A stretch of DNA of 64,000 nucleotides from Pelagimonas varians (GTDB taxonomy: Bacteria; Pseudomonadota; Alphaproteobacteria; Rhodobacterales; Rhodobacteraceae), in the NCBI RefSeq assembly GCF_003208435.1, contig NZ_QKMF01000009.1, forward strand, positions 113,783 through 177,782, read 5' to 3'. Position numbers and translations under genes: made by a program. Positions 17,412 to 25,604 of this stretch are shown here, piece after piece. Numbering within the stretch: the first letter of the stretch is position 1; every line of letters starts with the position of its first letter. The notes under the pieces are model-generated. The model had not been told where the DNA came from and made no database searches. It saw only the letters and a list, made by a program, of their open reading frames with translations.

Positions 17412-18860
17412 ATGGAAATGCCAATCCCCAATGCGTCAGTCCTGGCCCGCAAGGACCGGATCGTAGCGAAATTGAGCGCGGTTTTGCCAGCCAATGCGGT
17501 CATTTCGGACGAAGCCGAGACGCGCGCCTATGAATGTGATGCGCTGACGGCCTATCGCTGCCCCCCTTTGGCCGCTGTCCTCCCAACCACAACCGAGCAA
17601 GTTAGTGCCATTCTCAAAATTTGCCACGCCGAAGGGGTGCCCGTTGTGCCGCGCGGGTCTGGCACATCACTCGCGGGGGGGGCCTTGCCGACGGCTGACT
17701 GTGTCATTTTGGGTGTGGCGCGGATGAACGGCGTGCTGGAAACCGATTACAACAACCGGTTTATTCGGGTTCAAACCGGTCGCACCAACTTGTCCGTGTC
17801 CGGTGCCGTCGAAGAGAATGACTTCTTCTACGCCCCGGATCCCTCGTCGCAATTGGCCTGCGCCATTGCCGGAAATATCGCGATGAATTCCGGCGGGGCG
17901 CACTGCTTGAAATACGGTGTGACCACCAACAACCTTTTGGGCGTCACAATGGTTCAAATGGACGGCACGGTTATCGAGATCGGCGGCGCACATCTAGATT
18001 CTGGCGGGCTGGACCTGCTAGGCTTGATTTGCGGCTCCGAAGGCCAATTGGGCGTCGTGACCGAAGCCACGCTGCGTATTTTGCGCAAACCGGAAGGTGC
18101 ACGGCCGGTTCTGATGGCTTTTGACAGCAACGAAGTCGCGGGGGCCTGTGTCAGCGATATGATCAAGGCCGGTGTTCTGCCGGTTGCCATCGAATTCATG
18201 GACCGGCCGATTTTGGAACTGGCCGAGAATTTCGCCAAAGCCGGATATCCCGATTGCGAAGCTCTTTTGATCGTCGAGGTAGAAGGATCGGACGCGGAAA
18301 TCGACGAACAACTTACGCTCATCCTTGAAATCGCCCGCCGTCACAATCCGGTTGAGCTGCGCGAGGCCAAAGACGCAGAGGATGCCACCCGCATCTGGCT
18401 TGGCCGTAAATCGGCCTTTGGGGCAGTGGGCCAGGTCGCGGATTACATGTGCCTTGATGGCACAATTCCGGTTTCGGAACTGCCGCGCGTGCTGACCGGA
18501 ATTTCCGAGCTTTCGAAAAAATACGGGCTGCGCGTTGGCAATGTATTCCACGCAGGCGACGGCAATATGCACCCGCTGATCATGTTTGACGCCAACAAAG
18601 CGGGCGATCTGGAACTCTGCGAACAAATGGGGGCAGAGATTTTGCGCCTGTGTGTCGAAGTTGGCGGTTGCCTGACAGGTGAACACGGTGTTGGAATCGA
18701 AAAGCGTGATTTGATGGTCGATCAGTTCACAACCCAAGATTTGGAGGTGCAGATGGCGGTCAAAGATGTGTTTGACCCGACATGGCTTCTCAATCCTGCC
18801 AAAGTTTTTCCACTACAGTCGTCGCAATCGCGCCGCGCGGGCCAGTTGGCCGCTGAATAA
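17412..18860 (+). CDS. glcD: glycolate oxidase FAD subunit GlcD
   Basis: 482-residue FAD-linked oxidase. The PCMH-type FAD domain spans roughly residues 50-235 with VVPRGSGTSLAGGALP and GNIAMNSGGAHCLKYGVT; the C-terminal cap has FHAGDGNMHPLI and GGCLTGEHGVGIEKR, both characteristic of GlcD/D-lactate dehydrogenases. With GlcE and GlcF it oxidises glycolate to glyoxylate, passing electrons to the membrane. The start is supported by GAGGTG eight bases upstream. First gene of glcD-glcE-orf-glcF. D-lactate as substrate cannot be fully excluded, but the three-subunit arrangement points to glycolate. Confidence 0.95.
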   Translation: MEMPIPNASVLARKDRIVAKLSAVLPANAVISDEAETRAYECDALTAYRCPPLAAVLPTTTEQVSAILKICHAEGVPVVPRGSGTSLAGGALPTADCVILGVARMNGVLETDYNNRFIRVQTGRTNLSVSGAVEENDFFYAPDPSSQLACAIAGNIAMNSGGAHCLKYGVTTNNLLGVTMVQMDGTVIEIGGAHLDSGGLDLLGLICGSEGQLGVVTEATLRILRKPEGARPVLMAFDSNEVAGACVSDMIKAGVLPVAIEFMDRPILELAENFAKAGYPDCEALLIVEVEGSDAEIDEQLTLILEIARRHNPVELREAKDAEDATRIWLGRKSAFGAVGQVADYMCLDGTIPVSELPRVLTGISELSKKYGLRVGNVFHAGDGNMHPLIMFDANKAGDLELCEQMGAEILRLCVEVGGCLTGEHGVGIEKRDLMVDQFTTQDLEVQMAVKDVFDPTWLLNPAKVFPLQSSQSRRAGQLAAE

Positions 18861-18871
18861 GGGCACGTTTC

Positions 18872-19999
18872 ATGACAATTTTGACCCCGAAAACCGAGGC
18901 CGAATTGGCCGAAGTCATTGCTGGCACCCAAGGTCCGATCTGCGTGCGCGGCGGCGGCACCCGGCCCGGCGGCCATGTCGAGGCTGAAACGGTTCTGCAG
19001 ACCGCCGCCTTGTCTGGCATCACTTTATACGAACCCGGCGCACTCACGCTGGTCGTGCAGGCGGGCACCCCGCTGCAAGACATCGAGAAACAACTGACAG
19101 ACGAAAAGCAACGTTTGGCGTTTGAACCGATAGACTATCGCGGTTTGATGGGTACATCAGGCCAATCGACCATCGGCGGCGTCATGGCCACAAACACCAG
19201 CGGACCGCGCCGCATTCAAGCTGGAGCAGCCCGCGATTTCGCACTTGGCGTTCGGTTTGTCGATGGAACTGGAACCGTGCTTAAAAATGGCGGGCGGGTG
19301 ATGAAAAACGTCACCGGTTATGATTTGGTCAAGCTGCTTTGCGGCAGTTGGGGAACGTTGGGCGTGCTCAGCGAAGTCAGCTTGAAAGTTCAGCCTATCC
19401 CCGACACCTCGGCCTGTATCTTGATCAATGGCCTGACCAATCAGCAAGCCGTTGATGCGATGTCAAAGGCGCTCGGCTCACCCTTTGAAGTCACGGGAGC
19501 GGCCCATGCCCCAGAAGGGGTGGACGGCCATCCCGTCACAATGTTGCGCATTGAAGGGTTCGAGAAATCAGTTTCTTACCGCGCGGCTCAGTTGAAAGAC
19601 CTCTTTGGTGCATATGACGTGTCAATTGAAACCACACCGGAAAAGCTATCCGCCGGATGGAAGTGGGTTCGCGATGTCGAACTCATGCATGGGCTTTCCG
19701 GCGATGTCTGGCGGATTTCATGCAAACCATCCGATGGGCCGGAATTGGCGGCGCGGTTGAAGGCGGACAAAACCTTGTTTGATTGGGGCGGAGGATTGAT
19801 CTGGGCCTTGCTCCCGGAGCGAACCGACGCAAGGGCGCGGCTTGGCGAATTTGCAGGCCATGCAACACGGGTTCGCGGTGCGCCTTTGACCAATATTCCA
19901 ATGTTTCATCCGGAACCTGCCGCTTTGGCAACACTTTCCAAATCTCTTCGCCTCAAATTCGACCCCCATGGATATCTAAACCCGGGGATTATGGATTGA
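18872..19999 (+). CDS. glcE: glycolate oxidase subunit GlcE
   Basis: 375 residues, a shorter FAD-binding relative of GlcD. CVRGGGTRPGG near the N-terminus, MGTSGQSTIGGVMATNTSGPRR and GRVMKNVTGYDLVKLLCGSWGTLG show the FAD-binding folds. Its C-terminal PMFHPEPAALATLSKSLRLKFDP is typical of GlcE. It lies 11 bases after glcD, and its stop overlaps the next ATG by one base (TGATG), so translation is coupled. Confidence 0.94.
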   Translation: MTILTPKTEAELAEVIAGTQGPICVRGGGTRPGGHVEAETVLQTAALSGITLYEPGALTLVVQAGTPLQDIEKQLTDEKQRLAFEPIDYRGLMGTSGQSTIGGVMATNTSGPRRIQAGAARDFALGVRFVDGTGTVLKNGGRVMKNVTGYDLVKLLCGSWGTLGVLSEVSLKVQPIPDTSACILINGLTNQQAVDAMSKALGSPFEVTGAAHAPEGVDGHPVTMLRIEGFEKSVSYRAAQLKDLFGAYDVSIETTPEKLSAGWKWVRDVELMHGLSGDVWRISCKPSDGPELAARLKADKTLFDWGGGLIWALLPERTDARARLGEFAGHATRVRGAPLTNIPMFHPEPAALATLSKSLRLKFDPHGYLNPGIMD

Positions 20000-20346
20000 T
20001 GGATACCCCCACCCTACTCGCCTATGCGATCACCTTTATCGGGGGGCCGCTGATTTGCGCGGCATTGTTGCGGCTGCCGACGCACTTGTGGTCGATCGGC
20101 GGCTTGGCGGTCCTTGTCGGACTTGCAATCATCGCAGCCAATCAGATGCAGAAAACGTCAGATACCGTGTCTTACCGCCCCTTGGCAGCCCTTTGGCTGG
20201 CTTGGGTTCTGGGCGTTGCCATGGTGGCACTGGCCCTAAACCGTCGGATCACGGCCCGAAATATACGCCGCTGGATTACCCTGACCGCCATTTTGGCGAC
20301 CACTTTGCCTTGGTTCGGATTGGCCACGGCACAAATGATGGTTTGA
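19999..20346 (+). CDS. small four-helix membrane protein inside the glycolate oxidase operon
   Basis: 115 residues. Four hydrophobic helices are visible (about 5-22, 30-47, 62-80 and 91-110), separated by short charged loops such as NQMQKTSDT and NRRITARNIRR. It starts within the glcE stop (TGATG) and ends two bases before glcF, so it is locked into the operon. I do not recognise a family. Inference: a membrane anchor or quinone-side partner for the GlcDEF complex, which itself has no membrane segment. A much longer frame extends upstream to 19783 but overlaps glcE. Confidence 0.75.
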   Translation: MDTPTLLAYAITFIGGPLICAALLRLPTHLWSIGGLAVLVGLAIIAANQMQKTSDTVSYRPLAALWLAWVLGVAMVALALNRRITARNIRRWITLTAILATTLPWFGLATAQMMV

Positions 20347-20347
20347 T

Positions 20348-21631
20348 ATGCAAACAACGTTTTCCCCTGAGCAGCTCAAAGACCCCGGCACCGCGCGCGC
20401 CAATGAAGTCCTGAGAAACTGCGTGCACTGTGGTTTTTGCACGGCAACATGCCCGACCTATCAAGTGCTTGGCGATGAGTTGGACAGCCCGCGTGGCCGG
20501 ATTTACCTTATCAAGGACATGCTTGAAAACGAACGGGTGCCGGATGAAAAAACAGTCCAGCACATTGATCGCTGCCTCAGCTGTTTGGCCTGCATGACAA
20601 CCTGCCCGTCCGGTGTGCACTACATGCATCTGGTTGATCATGCCCGTGCTTACATCGAAGAAACCTACAAGAGACCGTTGTCGGATCGCTTGCTGCGGTG
20701 GATTTTGGCGGCGGTGCTGCCGCATCCGACACGGTTCCGGCTGGCCCTGCTTGGCGCGAAAATCGGACGGCCTTTCGCATTCTTGATGCCCGATGCCCGG
20801 CTTAAGGCCATGCTAGAAATGGCCCCGAAAAAGATCCCGCCCGTGAGCCGCAACGATGACCCCCAAAGCTTCGAAGCCGAGCAGCCGCGAAAAATGCGGG
20901 TCGCCTTGATGACTGGCTGCGCCCAAAAAGCGCTGAACACGGATATCAATGATGCCACTATTCGCTTGCTCACCCGCCTTGGCTGCGACGTTGTTGTGGC
21001 CAAAGGGGCCGGATGTTGCGGGGCCCTGACCCACCACATGGGCAAGTCAGATCAAAGCCACGAAGCCGCCGCCAAAAACATCACGGCGTGGGGGGCGGAA
21101 ATGGATGCAGACGGCCTTGATGCAATCGTTATCAACACCAGCGGCTGTGGTACGACGGTCAAGGATTACGGCCATATGTTTCGCAATGATCCCTTGGCAG
21201 ATGGCGCGCAGCGTGTCGCGGACATCACTATGGACATCAGCGAAGTGTTGATGAAGTTGGACCTGCCCAAAGGCGCACCAAAAGGCACACGTGTGGCCTA
21301 TCATGCGGCCTGTTCCCTGCAACACGGCCAACAGATCAAAACCTTTCCCAAAGACTTGCTTAAGCGGGTCGGATTTGAGGTGGTCGAGCCCGCAGACAGC
21401 CATCTGTGCTGCGGTTCTGCCGGAACTTATAACCTGATGCAGCCAGAGATTTCCGGTCAGCTGAAGGCACGCAAGGTCCAAACGCTTGAGGCCAAATCAC
21501 CTGACATTATCGCGGCTGGCAATATCGGCTGCATGATGCAAATCGGGTCGGCAACAGACGTGCCGATCGTGCACACAGTTGAACTGCTCGATTGGGCCAC
21601 TGGTGGCCCGAAACCGGCTGCCTTGGGCTGA
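20348..21631 (+). CDS. glcF: glycolate oxidase iron-sulfur subunit GlcF
   Basis: 427 residues. Two ferredoxin-like 4Fe-4S sites are complete: Cys25/28/31/35 (CVHCGFCTATCPTY) and Cys76/79/82/86 (CLSCLACMTTCPSG). Two CCG (heterodisulfide-reductase-type) domains follow, seen as AKGAGCCGALTHHMG and DSHLCCGSAGTYNL with upstream Cys-containing repeats. It takes electrons from GlcDE to the quinone pool. Last gene of the operon. No obvious T-rich terminator follows in the 94 bases before the protease gene. Confidence 0.95.
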   Translation: MQTTFSPEQLKDPGTARANEVLRNCVHCGFCTATCPTYQVLGDELDSPRGRIYLIKDMLENERVPDEKTVQHIDRCLSCLACMTTCPSGVHYMHLVDHARAYIEETYKRPLSDRLLRWILAAVLPHPTRFRLALLGAKIGRPFAFLMPDARLKAMLEMAPKKIPPVSRNDDPQSFEAEQPRKMRVALMTGCAQKALNTDINDATIRLLTRLGCDVVVAKGAGCCGALTHHMGKSDQSHEAAAKNITAWGAEMDADGLDAIVINTSGCGTTVKDYGHMFRNDPLADGAQRVADITMDISEVLMKLDLPKGAPKGTRVAYHAACSLQHGQQIKTFPKDLLKRVGFEVVEPADSHLCCGSAGTYNLMQPEISGQLKARKVQTLEAKSPDIIAAGNIGCMMQIGSATDVPIVHTVELLDWATGGPKPAALG

Positions 21632-21725
21632 AAATCGCCGGTTGTGTTGTATGGCTTCGGCGCAGGGCATGCTCTAAACTGCAAAAGGCAAAACCTGCCC
21701 TATTTTTGCCTTACTTGACTCATAG

Positions 21726-22541
21726 GTGTCGGCAAAACGGGAATACAACTTGCGGCTTATTGCATCTCTCTTTCTTCTCATTTGGGGTTCCTGCGCCGCC
21801 GCGCAGGGCCTGTTCTCCATGGACACCACGGAAGATGGCCGCATGTGGGAGGGCGTTGGACGCCTTGAAATATCAGGAGAAGCGTTTTGTACCGGTGCCT
21901 TAATTGAACCCGGATTGGTTCTAACGGCCGCCCATTGTTTATTTGACCCAATCACCAGCAGACCGGTACCCGTTGCTGAGATCCAGTTTCTAGCCGGATG
22001 GCGTAACGGGCGTGCGGCAGCCTATCGCCGCGTGCGGGCGGCGGTTGCGCATCCAGACTATGACTATAACAACCCTTCGGAAACCGATCGTGTGCGCAAT
22101 GATCTGGCTTTGATCCAACTGCAACATCCAATCCGCAACACCACAATCGACCCTTTTGGCACCGATGCCCAGCCTGCCCCAGGTGCACGGGTTGGCGTGG
22201 TATCCTACGCCCACAACAGATCCGAAGCGCCATCTTTGCAGGAGTTGTGTCAAGTGATGTCGCGCCAGGATGGTATGTTGATCCTGTCGTGCGACGTCGA
22301 TTTCGGAGCCTCGGGCTCACCCGTGTTTTCTTTCGACGACGCGGGCATTCCGCGTATCGTTTCGGTTGTCTCTGCCAAGGCCCAAGCCAATGGGCAGGCA
22401 GTATCCTTGGCAACCACTTTGGATGGCCCATTGGCACAGGTCCGTTTGGCGCTAGAGAGCTTTGGTGACAAGGGGGTTGGCCTATCGCCAATGGCAGCCG
22501 GCAACCGCCGTGAGACAGGTGCCAAATTCATCAAACCCTAA
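21726..22541 (+). CDS. secreted trypsin-like serine protease
   Basis: 271 residues. The N-terminus has a signal peptide (LRLIASLFLLIWGSCAAAQ). The S1 catalytic triad is intact: His70 in LTAAHC, Asp126 in RNDLALIQL and Ser196 in GASGSP; the GDSGGP motif is thus varied to GASGSP. Four cysteines could form two disulfides. The start is uncertain: a GTG at 21726, or a TTG at 21750 with a better ACGGGA upstream; both keep the signal peptide. It stands alone on its strand after glcF. Substrate unknown; the class resembles small V8/trypsin-like periplasmic proteases. Confidence 0.82.
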   Translation: MSAKREYNLRLIASLFLLIWGSCAAAQGLFSMDTTEDGRMWEGVGRLEISGEAFCTGALIEPGLVLTAAHCLFDPITSRPVPVAEIQFLAGWRNGRAAAYRRVRAAVAHPDYDYNNPSETDRVRNDLALIQLQHPIRNTTIDPFGTDAQPAPGARVGVVSYAHNRSEAPSLQELCQVMSRQDGMLILSCDVDFGASGSPVFSFDDAGIPRIVSVVSAKAQANGQAVSLATTLDGPLAQVRLALESFGDKGVGLSPMAAGNRRETGAKFIKP

Positions 22542-22631
22542 GGCACCCGACACACGTGCGGGGACTTTGGTGGCAATATTTTGCCGCCAAAGCCTGTTTC
22601 GTAAAACCGCAACGAAACCGTAGCCCAAGGT

Positions 22632-22659
22632 CTTGAAAGGCCGAAAACACCCCCCATCT
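22632..22659 (+). promoter_or_regulatory. sigma-32 (RpoH) type heat-shock promoter for hsp20
   Basis: CTTGAAA at 22632-22638 and CCCCATCT at 22652-22659, separated by 14 bases after CTTGAA, match the RpoH consensus closely. It lies about 98 bases before the hsp20 start, leaving a long leader. Confidence 0.75.
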
Positions 22660-22756
22660 TTATTCCATCAGAGCGCCTAATGCTGGGCTTTGAACAGACC
22701 TAAGTGCCTGTCCCATATGGGAAGGTTCAACACCGGATCGCTTTACGGAGGATTCC
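22660..22756 (+). other. structured 5' leader of hsp20, possible RNA thermometer
   Basis: The leader holds TTGAAC (22690-22695) that can pair with GTTCAA (22725-22730), enclosing a TCCCATATGGGA palindrome, and then a weak GGATC/GATTCC pairing around the GGAGG ribosome site at 22746-22750. Small heat-shock genes in alphaproteobacteria often carry ROSE-type thermosensors in this position. The pairing near the ribosome site is weak, so this is only a candidate. Confidence 0.3.
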
Positions 22757-23233
22757 ATGAGACATTTTGATTTTGCCCCCCTGCACCGCGCAACTGTCGG
22801 CTTTGACCAGATTGCGGACATGATGGATCGCGTTTTGGCCAACGACGCCCCACAACAGGGTTACCCGCCTTATAACATCGAAAAAACCGCCGATGATGCC
22901 TATCGGATTTCGATCGCCGTAGCTGGCTTTTCGGAACAGGACCTCAGCATCGAAGTCAAACCAAATGCTCTGGTCGTCGCGGCAAGCAAAGCGAGTGAAG
23001 ATGCCCAAAAGGCCTACTTGCATCGCGGCATCGCCACGCGGGCGTTTGAGCGCAGCTTCCACCTTGCCGATCATGTTCGCGTGCTTGGGGCGACCCATGA
23101 AAACGGAATGCTGCATATCGATCTGGCACGCGAAATCCCAGAAGCGCTGAAACCGCGCAAGATCGAGATTTCTAAACCGGTCGGCGCTGCATCCGCCGGA
23201 GAAGAATTGGTTGACGCACAACCTGTGAACTGA
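22757..23233 (+). CDS. Hsp20/IbpA-like small heat-shock protein
   Basis: 158 residues. The alpha-crystallin domain covers roughly 35-135: GYPPYNIEKTADDAYRI, AVAGFSEQDLSIEV, LHRGIATRAFERSFHLADHV and ENGMLHIDLAREIPE, the last two being family hallmarks. These holdases bind unfolding proteins in the cytoplasm under heat or oxidative stress. Start fixed by CGGAGGA seven bases upstream. A sigma-32-type promoter and a structured leader precede it, and a 10-bp hairpin follows it. Confidence 0.95.
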   Translation: MRHFDFAPLHRATVGFDQIADMMDRVLANDAPQQGYPPYNIEKTADDAYRISIAVAGFSEQDLSIEVKPNALVVAASKASEDAQKAYLHRGIATRAFERSFHLADHVRVLGATHENGMLHIDLAREIPEALKPRKIEISKPVGAASAGEELVDAQPVN

Positions 23234-23260
23234 CCCCCGTTCAATTAGGTTATGCGACAA

Positions 23261-23285
23261 GGCCTCGGCATCCCCTGCCGGGGCC
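23261..23285 (+). terminator. hairpin downstream of hsp20
   Basis: GGCCTCGGCA-TCCCC-TGCCGGGGCC, a 10-bp stem with one G-T pair, 28 bases after the hsp20 stop. No T-run follows directly. Confidence 0.5.
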
Positions 23286-23347
23286 AAAGTCGTTTCGCAC
23301 CAAACGACAAGCTTGACTCACCCGTCGCCTGATTTATGCAAGAATGC

Positions 23348-24253
23348 ATGGATTGGACATCAGTTAATTTCGATTGGAACAGGGCGCGCGCCTTTCTCGT
23401 CACCGCCGAAGAGGGGTCACTCTCTGCGGCGGCCCGTGCTTTAAACATGGCGCAGCCAACGCTGGGGCGGCAAGTTTCAGCCATTGAAGAAGAGCTGGGT
23501 GTCACACTGTTTGAAAGGGTGGGACGCGGGCTTGAATTAACAGAAGCTGGATCGCGATTGTTGGTCCACGCCCGCACGATGGGCGAAGCCGCGCAATCCT
23601 TGTCCCTTGCCGCCACAGGCCAGTCGAAGGCGGTGGAAGGTCATGTCGCGATTTCAGCGACGGAACTTTATTCCGTTTGGGTGCTGCCCCGCGTTGTGCG
23701 ACATCTGCGCAATATCGCACCCGGCATCACTATCGAAGTGGTATCCTCCAACGAGATTAGCGATTTAAAGCGGCGCGAGGCCGATATCGCCATCCGCAAC
23801 ACCCGCCCCGATGATCCCGACCTGATCGGCAAATTGATTGGCAATGATTCCGGTACGTTTTTTGCATCGCCAAGCTATCTGGAGAAGCTCGGACCGGTAT
23901 CGACGCTAGCAGATCTGGCAGACGCCGACTTTGTTGGTTTCGGGGAATTTGACGAATTCTTGGGGGCGCTGCAAGGCTTTGGCGTTCCAATCACCAAGGC
24001 CAACTTCCCAACCCGCTCTGCCTCTCATACGGCGCATTGGGATTTGGCCAAAGCCGGGCTTGGCATCGGCATCGGCCCCTGCGCAATGGGGGACGCAGAC
24101 CCCGGCCTTCACCGCGTCTTACCCACAGAACCACAGTTCGAATATCCGGTTTGGCTGGTCGCCCACCGAGAACTGCGAACCAACCCCCGCGTGCGTTTGG
24201 TTTGGGATGTTTTGGCGGAAATGCTACCAGGTATTTTGCAGGGCACCCCCTAA
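23348..24253 (+). CDS. LysR family transcriptional regulator
   Basis: 301 residues. The N-terminal winged HTH reads FDWNRARAFLVTAEEGSLSAAARALNMAQPT..GRQVSAIEEELGV, standard for LysR proteins; the remainder is a periplasmic-binding-like effector domain. I take ATG at 23348; another in-frame ATG lies four codons upstream. It is not divergent from a biosynthetic gene as LysR regulators often are: hsp20 precedes it on the same strand and mbfA converges on it (4-base overlap of stops at 24250-24253). Target genes cannot be inferred. Confidence 0.93.
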   Translation: MDWTSVNFDWNRARAFLVTAEEGSLSAAARALNMAQPTLGRQVSAIEEELGVTLFERVGRGLELTEAGSRLLVHARTMGEAAQSLSLAATGQSKAVEGHVAISATELYSVWVLPRVVRHLRNIAPGITIEVVSSNEISDLKRREADIAIRNTRPDDPDLIGKLIGNDSGTFFASPSYLEKLGPVSTLADLADADFVGFGEFDEFLGALQGFGVPITKANFPTRSASHTAHWDLAKAGLGIGIGPCAMGDADPGLHRVLPTEPQFEYPVWLVAHRELRTNPRVRLVWDVLAEMLPGILQGTP

Positions 24254-25224
24254 CCACTGCCGATCAAGGCACCCGCTGCAAAGACCAAGGCCCCGCCAAC
24301 AACAACTTGGAACGTCGCACGCCAAAACGGTGTGTCCATGAATTTATTCTGAATCCATGCAATGGCCCATAGCTCGATGAAGACCACGACAAAGGCGATG
24401 GTCGTCGCTGTCCAAAAATCCGTGATGAGGTAGGGCAAAGCATGGCCCAAGCCGCCAACGGTCGTCATAATGCCTGACGCGAAACCCCGCTTCCAAGGAG
24501 AACCGCGCCCCGACAACTGACCATCATCCGAGGCCGCTTCGGTAAAACCCATGGAAATCCCCGCCCCGACTGACGCCGCAAGCCCAACCAGAAAGGTTGT
24601 CCACGTATTTTGGGTCGCAAAGGCGACGGCAAAAATTGGCGCGAGGGTGGACACTGATCCATCCATCAACCCGGCAAGGCCCGGCTGCACCCATGTCAAC
24701 AAGAACTGGCGCTTTGCGGTCGCATCCTCGCTTGCCCGTGCATCGTCGGTCAGCGCATCTTTGGTCAGCGCCTCGGCTGTTGACTGGTGGCCCGCTTCGG
24801 CCGCCGCCAAATCCCCAAGCAGCTTGCGCGTACCGGTGTCCGTACTGCGCTGTGCAGCCATTTTGTAGAATCGCTCTGCGTCGCGCTCCATCGCCGCTGC
24901 TTCTTCGCGAATGCGTTCTATTGACAGGTTCTCGATCAACCAAACCGGACGGCGGGCATAATAGCCAGCCACGTGTTCGCGGCGGATCAACGGAATGACA
25001 GCGCCGAAACGACTTTGATGAAGGTCAATCAGGGCCTGTCGGTGCGTATCCTCTTCGGCTGCCATGCCATCGAAGACCTGCGCTGAATCCGGGAATTCAC
25101 CACGAAGCCTTTCTGCATAGCTACGGTAGATTTGGGCATCATCTTCTTCCGAGGAAATCGCCAAAGCGAGAACCTCCTGCTCTGACAAATCATCAAACCG
25201 ACGGCGTTGGGTCAAAAAGCGCAT
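24250..25224 (-). CDS. mbfA: membrane-bound ferritin-like iron exporter MbfA (erythrin-VIT1)
   Basis: 324 residues. An N-terminal ferritin/rubrerythrin-like domain (about 1-165) carries metal-ligand patterns SSEEDDAQIY, AAEEDTHRQAL (ExxH, Glu58-His61) and a second pair with LAAAEAGHQ. A C-terminal VIT1-type membrane domain (about 175-324) has LAGLMDGSVSTLAPIFAVAF and SVGAGISMGFTEAASDDGQ. In Agrobacterium and Bradyrhizobium MbfA exports iron and protects against iron and peroxide stress, under Irr control. AGAGG precedes the ATG at 25224. An Irr-type box sits 15 bases before the start, so the same control probably applies here. Confidence 0.92.
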   Translation of the reverse strand: MRFLTQRRRFDDLSEQEVLALAISSEEDDAQIYRSYAERLRGEFPDSAQVFDGMAAEEDTHRQALIDLHQSRFGAVIPLIRREHVAGYYARRPVWLIENLSIERIREEAAAMERDAERFYKMAAQRSTDTGTRKLLGDLAAAEAGHQSTAEALTKDALTDDARASEDATAKRQFLLTWVQPGLAGLMDGSVSTLAPIFAVAFATQNTWTTFLVGLAASVGAGISMGFTEAASDDGQLSGRGSPWKRGFASGIMTTVGGLGHALPYLITDFWTATTIAFVVVFIELWAIAWIQNKFMDTPFWRATFQVVVGGALVFAAGALIGSG

Positions 25225-25238
25225 GTTGCGAGCCTCTT

Positions 25239-25255
25239 TTTAGAATACTTCTAAT
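25239..25255 (-). promoter_or_regulatory. Irr-type iron control element (ICE box) of mbfA
   Basis: TTTAGAA-TAC-TTCTAAT, one mismatch from the palindromic iron control element TTTAGAA-N3-TTCTAAA bound by Irr in alphaproteobacteria. It lies between the promoter region and the mbfA start, where a repressor would block transcription under low iron. Confidence 0.7.
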
Positions 25256-25320
25256 GTAATTCTATTTTCAAATGCTGCAATGCGGAATTTTGAACTAATC
25301 AGTTCACTTTTCACTTGCAA

Positions 25321-25340
25321 ACTAAACTGTATAGTTTAGT
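25321..25340. promoter_or_regulatory. palindromic operator, probable TetR site
   Basis: ACTAAACT-GTAT-AGTTTAGT, perfect 8-base arms with a 4-base centre, 37 bases upstream of a small secreted-peptide gene and before a tetR gene. Size and symmetry fit a TetR-family operator. Confidence 0.6.
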
Positions 25341-25376
25341 TATTTTACCCAGAACAAATCAGTAGGATTGATCGAA

Positions 25377-25538
25377 ATGAGATCCATAGCCCTTGCCGCC
25401 CTTTTTGCCATTTCCGCCAGCTCTGTTATGGCGTTCCCCTCCATGCCCTTTCCCGACCTCAGCTTTCCGGCACCGTCAGACGGCGGCGTCAGCCAAGGCT
25501 GCTCATCGATCTCAACTGGCAAGATTGTGTGCGAGTAG
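25377..25538 (+). CDS. 53-residue secreted peptide, function unknown
   Basis: A small gene starting ATGAGATCC with TAGGA upstream. MRSIALAALFAISASSVMA is a convincing signal peptide; the mature part of about 34 residues is Pro/Ser-rich (FPSMPFPDLSFPAPSDGG) and ends with two cysteines (Cys42 and Cys52) in GCSSISTGKIVCE that could form a disulfide. No family is recognised. It lies between a palindromic operator and the TetR regulator gene, so it is probably under that regulator. A 100-codon frame on the opposite strand overlaps it but lacks any recognisable protein. Confidence 0.6.
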   Translation: MRSIALAALFAISASSVMAFPSMPFPDLSFPAPSDGGVSQGCSSISTGKIVCE

Positions 25539-25549
25539 TGCTTGTCGCC

Positions 25550-25579
25550 TTGCCGCACTTCCTCCGCCGCCTCTATAAA
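25550..25579 (+). promoter_or_regulatory. candidate sigma-70 promoter for tetR
   Basis: TTGCCG (25550-25555) and TATAAA (25574-25579) with an 18-base spacer, 26 bases before the tetR start. A CCGCC/GGCGG inverted repeat overlaps the -10. Confidence 0.4.
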
Positions 25580-25604
25580 GGGGCGGTGAAGGCAGGGAAA
25601 TATA

